Assembly (NCBI GenBank): GCA_965238305.1
Contig: CBDEHK010000001.1
Location: forward strand, 1-64,000
Length of the DNA stretch: 64,000 nt
From: CBDCGJ01 sp965238305
GTDB taxonomy: Bacteria; Pseudomonadota; Alphaproteobacteria; GCA-2731375
Reading direction: 5' to 3'
Shown here: positions 59,874-64,000 of the stretch, piece by piece
Layout of the letters: each line of letters starts with the position of its first letter
Numbering within the stretch: position 1 is the stretch's first letter
Notes under the pieces: model-generated
Seen by the model: the letters and a program-made list of their open reading frames with translations, nothing else
The model's database searches: none
What the model was told of the DNA's origin: nothing
Program-made: the position numbers and the translations under genes

Positions 59874-60953
59874 CTACGGCATACCAATAGTTTGAAAGAT
59901 CATCGTGGCTTTTGGCGACAGATCGGCAATCACTTGCAAATCGACTTTATCGGCCTTGAATTTGCCCCAGGACGCAACTTCCCGATCCGGTTTCACCCCG
60001 GCTTTTACTGGATATTCATAGTTTGTCGAGGCATACATTTGCTGCGCCCGCTCGCTTGACAGAAATTCCATCAGTTTCAAGGCCTTAACAGGATGCTTGG
60101 CATGTTTGGTCATGGCGACACCGGAAATGTTCACATGCACCCCCCGGTCGGCTTGATTGGGATAGACCAAACGCACCGCGGCAGCCCATTCTTTTTGCTC
60201 CGGATGTTTGTCATTAAATTTCATCTTGCCGTAATAATATTGATTGCCGACGCCGATGTCGCATAATCCTTCCTTGATGGCTTTGACTTGACCGCGATCG
60301 TTGCCCTGTGGTTTGCGCACCATATTGTTCATCAGGCCGGTCGCCCAAGCGGTCGCTTTTTCTTCTCCGTGTGCCGCAATCATCGACGCCATCCAGGCTC
60401 GATTGTAGGGGTGGCGCGACGACCGCATACAAATCCGCTGTTGCCATTTTGGATCGGCCAGGTCTTCGTAACGAGTAATTTCGCCTTCCTTGACCCGATC
60501 CTTGGATACGTAAAGAACTCGTGCCCGGCTGGTCAGGCCAAACCAATGTCCTTGGGGATGACGAAAATGCGCCGGTATGTTTTCTTGCAAGACGGCCGAC
60601 TGCACTGGTCGCGTTAAGCCGGCGGCAACCAAGGCGCTAAGGCGGGCGATATCGACCGTCAGGATCAAATCCGCCGGGGTATTTTCCGCTTCCGCCTTTA
60701 ACCGCTCCAGGACGCCTTTTTGGGCAAAAACCACTTTCACTGGAATGCCGGTTTCCTTGGTAAACTCATCTAAGAAAGGGCGGATTAAGAACTCCTGGCG
60801 ATAGGAGTAGATATTGACGCTATTGCCATCGTCCGCCTGAGCCGAATAAACACTGAATGTTAAGACCGTTGCCACCACAACGGTAAAGAATATCTCAATT
60901 ACACTTCGTACGCGCATCGCCAGTTTTCCGTCAATTACTGTTAATAGGTTCAT
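59874..60953 (-). CDS. Fe(III) ABC transporter substrate-binding protein (FbpA/AfuA-like)
   Basis: A 359-aa periplasmic iron-binding protein. A signal peptide (FFTVVVATVLTFSVYSAQA) ends near residue 40, then VNIYSYRQEFLIRPFLDEFTKETGIPVKVVFAQKGVLERLKAE (about 46-88) begins the type II solute-binding fold. The iron-binding tyrosines are in GVGNQYYYGKMKF (about 240-252), as in FbpA. Two starts are possible, 60953 and 60917; the second lies directly before the signal peptide. A Fur-like box is 27 bp upstream of the first start. It forms an operon with the permease. Confidence 0.93.
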   Translation of the reverse strand: MNLLTVIDGKLAMRVRSVIEIFFTVVVATVLTFSVYSAQADDGNSVNIYSYRQEFLIRPFLDEFTKETGIPVKVVFAQKGVLERLKAEAENTPADLILTVDIARLSALVAAGLTRPVQSAVLQENIPAHFRHPQGHWFGLTSRARVLYVSKDRVKEGEITRYEDLADPKWQQRICMRSSRHPYNRAWMASMIAAHGEEKATAWATGLMNNMVRKPQGNDRGQVKAIKEGLCDIGVGNQYYYGKMKFNDKHPEQKEWAAAVRLVYPNQADRGVHVNISGVAMTKHAKHPVKALKLMEFLSSERAQQMYASTNYEYPVKAGVKPDREVASWGKFKADKVDLQVIADLSPKATMIFQTIGMP

Positions 60954-60972
60954 GACAACCTAATAATTTTTG

Positions 60973-60995
60973 TTGCAAATGCAAATCATTTGCAA
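60973..60995. promoter_or_regulatory. Fur/Mur-type iron box upstream of the iron importer
   Basis: A 9-bp perfect inverted repeat, TTGCAAATG and CATTTGCAA with a 5-base spacer; it includes TGCAAATCATTTGCA (60980-60994), a 7-1-7 palindrome of the kind bound by Fur in alphaproteobacteria. It lies 27 bp before the substrate-binding protein start, so iron-dependent repression is expected. Confidence 0.7.
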
Positions 60996-61224
60996 CTAGA
61001 GCATATTCAATTTCAATCCTCCGGTGGACTTAACCATCAAAATATCAATAAATCTGCGCTTTTTTACGAATTGCGGCGAAGTGTCGCATTGTTTGAGTGA
61101 AAGCAATCGGCCGCCGATTTGGGGGGCTTGCCTATTGTGTTGATATTCGTGACCTAATATGTCCAAATAAATTCCCAACCCAAGGGCAAAAACTGGGCGT
61201 GACGCAGGGCTCAAGGCACTTAAG

Positions 61225-62778
61225 ATGCTGTTCAACACGGATATATTTATCTTCTTATTCTTGCCGGCGACCCTGCTCGGATTTTTTCTGCTCGGCCGCT
61301 TGGGAAATGAACGGGCGTCGCTGCTCTGGCTGGTCTCCGCCTCGCTTTTCTATTATGGCTGGTGGAATCCGGTTTATCTGTTGCTGGTTGGCGCTTCCAT
61401 GGCGGTCAATTTCACCTTGGGGCAATATATCGCCGGGGCGCGGGAAGCAAAACTGCACCGCAAAGCACGAAACATCCTGATCATCGGCATCATCTTCAAC
61501 CTCGGCCTGCTCGGCTATTTCAAATATGCTAATTTTTTCCTCGACAGCATTGGATATTTATCCGGCACAGAATTGTCGATCGGGGAAATTATTCTGCCCA
61601 TTGGAATTTCGTTTTTCACCTTTCAGCAGATCGCCTATTTAGTCGATACCTCGAAGGGGGAATTTGGCCGTTATGATTTTGTCGAATACAGTCTATTCGT
61701 GCTCTTTTTCCCGCAGCTCATCGCCGGCCCCATTGTCCATCACAAAGAAATGCTGCCGCAATTTGCCGACGCCCACACTTTTCGTCCAGATCTGAAGAAC
61801 CTCAGTATCGGGGGATCGATCTTTGTCATCGGCTTGTTCAAAAAAGTGGTTTTGGCGGACAATTTGGCGCTGGTTGCGACGCCGGTTTTTTCGACCGCGG
61901 AAGCCGGCGGCAGTCTGGATTTTTTTACCGCCTGGACCGGCACCTTTTGTTACGGCCTGCAGCTCTATTTCGATTTTTCCGGCTATTGCGATATGGCGAT
62001 TGGCGCTGCACGCCTATTTGGCATTCGCCTGCCGCTCAACTTCAATTCGCCCTACCAATCGACCGGGATTACCGATTTCTGGCGCCGCTGGCATCTGACC
62101 TTGTCTCGTTTCCTGCGTAACTATCTCTATATAGCGATGGGCGGCAATCGCAAAGGCAAGGCCCGGCGCTATTTCAATTTGATGGCGACGATGGTGCTGG
62201 GCGGATTGTGGCATGGCGCCGGCTGGGGCTTCTTGTTATGGGGCGCCCTGCATGGTCTATTCCTAGTCATTAATCACCTCTGGCGAATGATTTTCGGCAA
62301 GGCCAGCGACAATCCGTTGCCTAGAACGTTTTCTCGATTTTTCACAATTATCATTGTGATGCTGGCCTGGGTGCCATTCCGGGCCGAAAGTATCGAGGGC
62401 GCCTTCGCGATTTATACCGGCATGATGACGTTGCCGTTGGACTGGCAATCGACCCTTGGCGCTTTAGGCTTGCTCGGGTTCACTTTTAGTGGACCCGAAG
62501 TAAGTTCGGACAATCTTGAAGCTATCGCCTGGCTGGCGTTCTGGTTGCTGCTGCTATGGCAAGCACCGAATACCCAACAAGTGATGGCCCGTCACGAGCC
62601 AGCCTATAAATACGATCAAGAAGTGATGACGCGTGACCCACTGCCGTGGGTAATGCGGGGACCGAGGGCGCTATTTTGGCAGCCGAATTGGCGCTGGGGT
62701 ATAGGTATCGGTTTATTATTTGCGATTTCGATCCTGAACCTTAACCGGGTCAGCGAATTCCTCTATTATCAGTTCTAA
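61225..62778 (+). CDS. MBOAT-family O-acyltransferase (AlgI-like)
   Basis: A 517-aa membrane-bound O-acyltransferase with about 11 hydrophobic segments. FYYGWWNPVYLLLVGASMAVNF (about residues 43-64), GISFFTFQQIAYLVD (about 126-140), and TDFWRRWHLTLSRFLRNYLYIAMGGNRKG (about 286-314) carry the AlgI signatures; the catalytic His is in LGGLWHGAGWGFLLWGALHG (about 330-349). Such proteins pass acetyl or other acyl groups across the inner membrane for esterifying exopolysaccharide or teichoic-acid-like polymers. Its partner gene follows 11 bp downstream, as in two-gene O-acetylation loci. The polymer is unknown; no alginate genes are seen. Confidence 0.93.
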   Translation: MLFNTDIFIFLFLPATLLGFFLLGRLGNERASLLWLVSASLFYYGWWNPVYLLLVGASMAVNFTLGQYIAGAREAKLHRKARNILIIGIIFNLGLLGYFKYANFFLDSIGYLSGTELSIGEIILPIGISFFTFQQIAYLVDTSKGEFGRYDFVEYSLFVLFFPQLIAGPIVHHKEMLPQFADAHTFRPDLKNLSIGGSIFVIGLFKKVVLADNLALVATPVFSTAEAGGSLDFFTAWTGTFCYGLQLYFDFSGYCDMAIGAARLFGIRLPLNFNSPYQSTGITDFWRRWHLTLSRFLRNYLYIAMGGNRKGKARRYFNLMATMVLGGLWHGAGWGFLLWGALHGLFLVINHLWRMIFGKASDNPLPRTFSRFFTIIIVMLAWVPFRAESIEGAFAIYTGMMTLPLDWQSTLGALGLLGFTFSGPEVSSDNLEAIAWLAFWLLLLWQAPNTQQVMARHEPAYKYDQEVMTRDPLPWVMRGPRALFWQPNWRWGIGIGLLFAISILNLNRVSEFLYYQF

Positions 62779-62789
62779 AGGACAGGGAG

Positions 62790-64000
62790 ATGGCAGCGCA
62801 TAAAACATATTTGACTATTCTCACCCTGACCGTTCTGGCGATAGGTATTTTGTCTGCCATCGTCAATGTTGTGGTTGATCCCTATGGCGTCCATCGACTG
62901 GTCTCAATTGCGGGCTTCAACAAATTGAAGCCGTCCGCTCAAACCAATCTGCGTCTGGCTAAAACCTATGATGTGAAGCGGGTACGCCCGGATGCTATCT
63001 TCCTTGGTAATTCCAGAGTTGATCAGGGCTTTGACCCCCATCTCGCCTCCGTCAAATTCAATCGGGTGGTTTATAATGCCGGCCTGCCCGGCTCCTCAAT
63101 TTACGAGCTCTATCGTTTCTTGGAACATACCCAGGCAACCGGCCGGCTTAATCGGGTGGTGTTGGCGTTGGATGTGTTCAGTTTCAACACCAATATCGAC
63201 CGCGCCGCGTCGTCGTTCTCGGAAGGCCGGCTTTTGGTGCAAGGCGACGGCACCCCGACGCCTTTTTGGGATATCGAACGCATTCGCGATGTTCATCACA
63301 TTTATATAGCGTGGCCGACTTTGATGAAATCGATCACAACGATCGCCGATCAAGACAAAGGATGGGCGTCGACCCGCACCATCTTGGGTTACAATCCAAT
63401 GATCGAGGGTCAATATTTTATTGAAAAAACCGGCTACAAAAAAACCTTCGAGAAAAAGGATAAAAATTATCTGCGCCGCCTTCGCCGTCGGCAGATGAAC
63501 CTGGCGCCGACAAAATCCTGGCCCATTGGCTCGATGGCTTATTTCACCAAAATCGTCGAATTTTGCCGGAAAAATGATATTCAGCTTGATCTGCTCATTC
63601 ATCCTTTTCACGCCCATGTGCTTGAAATTATGCATGAAACTGGGATTTGGCCAACTTTCGAAGCCTGGAAGCGGGAGCTGGTCGCGGTGCTGGCCTCCGA
63701 TAAGGCGCGGCATCCGAACGCGCCGGAATTTCCCCTATGGGATTTCAGCACCTATAACCCGATGACGACGGAGGCCGTTCCCGCTGACGATGCTAAGCAG
63801 CAAATGAAGTGGTTCTGGGAATCATCCCATTATAAAGAAATCGCCGGCACGGTTATGGCTATCCGCATGTATAACCTGCCGCGCCAAGAATTGGTGCCGC
63901 CAGGCTTTGGCGTGAAACTCAATCCACAGAATTTGGAAGCACATTTGCAATCGTATGCCGCGCAACGCCAAATCTATCATCGGACCCATGCAGACGAAAT
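62790..64000 (+). CDS. Partner protein of MBOAT acyltransferase (SGNH-like), cut by window end
   Basis: At least 403 residues, open to the window end with no stop. The start ATG is preceded by GGACAGGGAG. An N-terminal membrane anchor (LTILTLTVLAIGILSAIVNVVVDPYG, about residues 8-33) leads into a periplasmic domain with PDAIFLGNSRVDQGFDP (about 69-85) and NAGLPGSSIYELYRFL, which resembles the AlgX/AlgJ-like SGNH block I (GNSR). ESSHYKEIAGTVM, about 347-359, could hold the catalytic His. It would transfer the acyl group delivered by the MBOAT to the polymer. The C-terminus is beyond the window. Confidence 0.8.
   Translation, partial: MAAHKTYLTILTLTVLAIGILSAIVNVVVDPYGVHRLVSIAGFNKLKPSAQTNLRLAKTYDVKRVRPDAIFLGNSRVDQGFDPHLASVKFNRVVYNAGLPGSSIYELYRFLEHTQATGRLNRVVLALDVFSFNTNIDRAASSFSEGRLLVQGDGTPTPFWDIERIRDVHHIYIAWPTLMKSITTIADQDKGWASTRTILGYNPMIEGQYFIEKTGYKKTFEKKDKNYLRRLRRRQMNLAPTKSWPIGSMAYFTKIVEFCRKNDIQLDLLIHPFHAHVLEIMHETGIWPTFEAWKRELVAVLASDKARHPNAPEFPLWDFSTYNPMTTEAVPADDAKQQMKWFWESSHYKEIAGTVMAIRMYNLPRQELVPPGFGVKLNPQNLEAHLQSYAAQRQIYHRTHADE

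Noticed and set aside
62992..63309. 105-aa ORF inside the MBOAT partner gene
   Set aside because: It lies in a different frame of a long, well-supported coding sequence that is only missing from simple ORF lists because it has no stop before the window end.
1..64000. Search for tRNA, rRNA, CRISPR arrays, transposases and integrases
   Set aside because: No cloverleaf with TTCGA arm, no rRNA-like stretch, no evenly spaced repeats and no recombinase-like protein were recognised; gaps between genes are short.

Overview
The window looks like two unrelated pieces of proteobacterial DNA joined near base 8,220. Bases 1 to about 8,220 hold the distal part of a respiratory complex I operon (end of nuoG, then nuoH, I, J, K, L, M and the first ~193 codons of nuoN). 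The protein style and gene order resemble a gamma- or betaproteobacterium. A DNA methyltransferase/HNH nuclease gene, apparently with its middle deleted, sits between nuoI and nuoJ. From about 8,220 to the end the genes look alphaproteobacterial: fused trpE(G), class I lysyl-tRNA synthetase, RNase E with a long acidic insert beside an AMIN-domain amidase, a GTTC-N7-GTTC box of alphaproteobacterial SOS type and a Fur-like box. nuoN and an M81 peptidase gene, facing each other, both lose homology at the same point. An assembly chimera is the simplest explanation; a recent rearrangement is the alternative.

Layout of the right part. 8.2-11.4 kb: truncated M81 (MlrC-like) peptidase, aldolase/dehydrogenase fusion and FMN reductase, all on minus. 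11.4-15.7 kb: a MerR/SoxR-type promoter, a Rieske protein with a large uncharacterised C-terminal part, an acyl-CoA dehydrogenase and two small membrane proteins. 15.8-22.6 kb: trpE(G), a split TPP-dependent decarboxylase, a COG0523 metal GTPase, an alpha/beta hydrolase, a luciferase-like monooxygenase and a TerB-like protein. 22.7-29.1 kb: a DinG/XPD-type Fe-S helicase, a DMT exporter, lysK and an IlvE-like aminotransferase. 29.2-34.1 kb: a DsbA-like protein, an M48/TPR periplasmic protease, a gamma-glutamyltransferase-like lipoprotein that seems to lack its nucleophile, and a class I aminotransferase. 34.2-39.4 kb: rne, amiC and pyrD. 39.4-40.7 kb: a small unknown gene and an S24-type repressor facing each other across an AT-rich region with GTTC/GAAC repeats.

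The most notable locus is 41.6-45.1 kb. A 476-aa thioredoxin-like/unknown-domain protein overlaps (ATGA) a gene interrupted by an in-frame TGA at 43317-43319. The frame continues through Gly-Ser-Cys for another 80 codons, so the product would carry a U-G-S-C motif, the signature of the UGSC family of (seleno)proteins. I therefore annotate one 174-residue selenoprotein at 43035-43559 instead of two short ORFs. A candidate SECIS hairpin follows the TGA, and AMP nucleosidase lies 26 bp downstream. No selenocysteine-insertion genes (selA, selB, selC, selD) were recognised in the window.

The remaining part (45.1-64 kb) holds a MATE exporter, a sirtuin, an orphan flagellar-rod-like protein, two SDRs, a PAS histidine kinase, an enoyl-CoA hydratase/PhyH pair, 4-hydroxyphenylpyruvate dioxygenase, a CaiB-type CoA-transferase, a VOC protein, tandem Lin0512-family paralogues, two cupins, a DMT exporter, a Fe(III) ABC importer under a Fur-like box, and an MBOAT acyltransferase with its partner gene cut by the window end. 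No tRNA, rRNA, CRISPR array, transposase or integrase was recognised.
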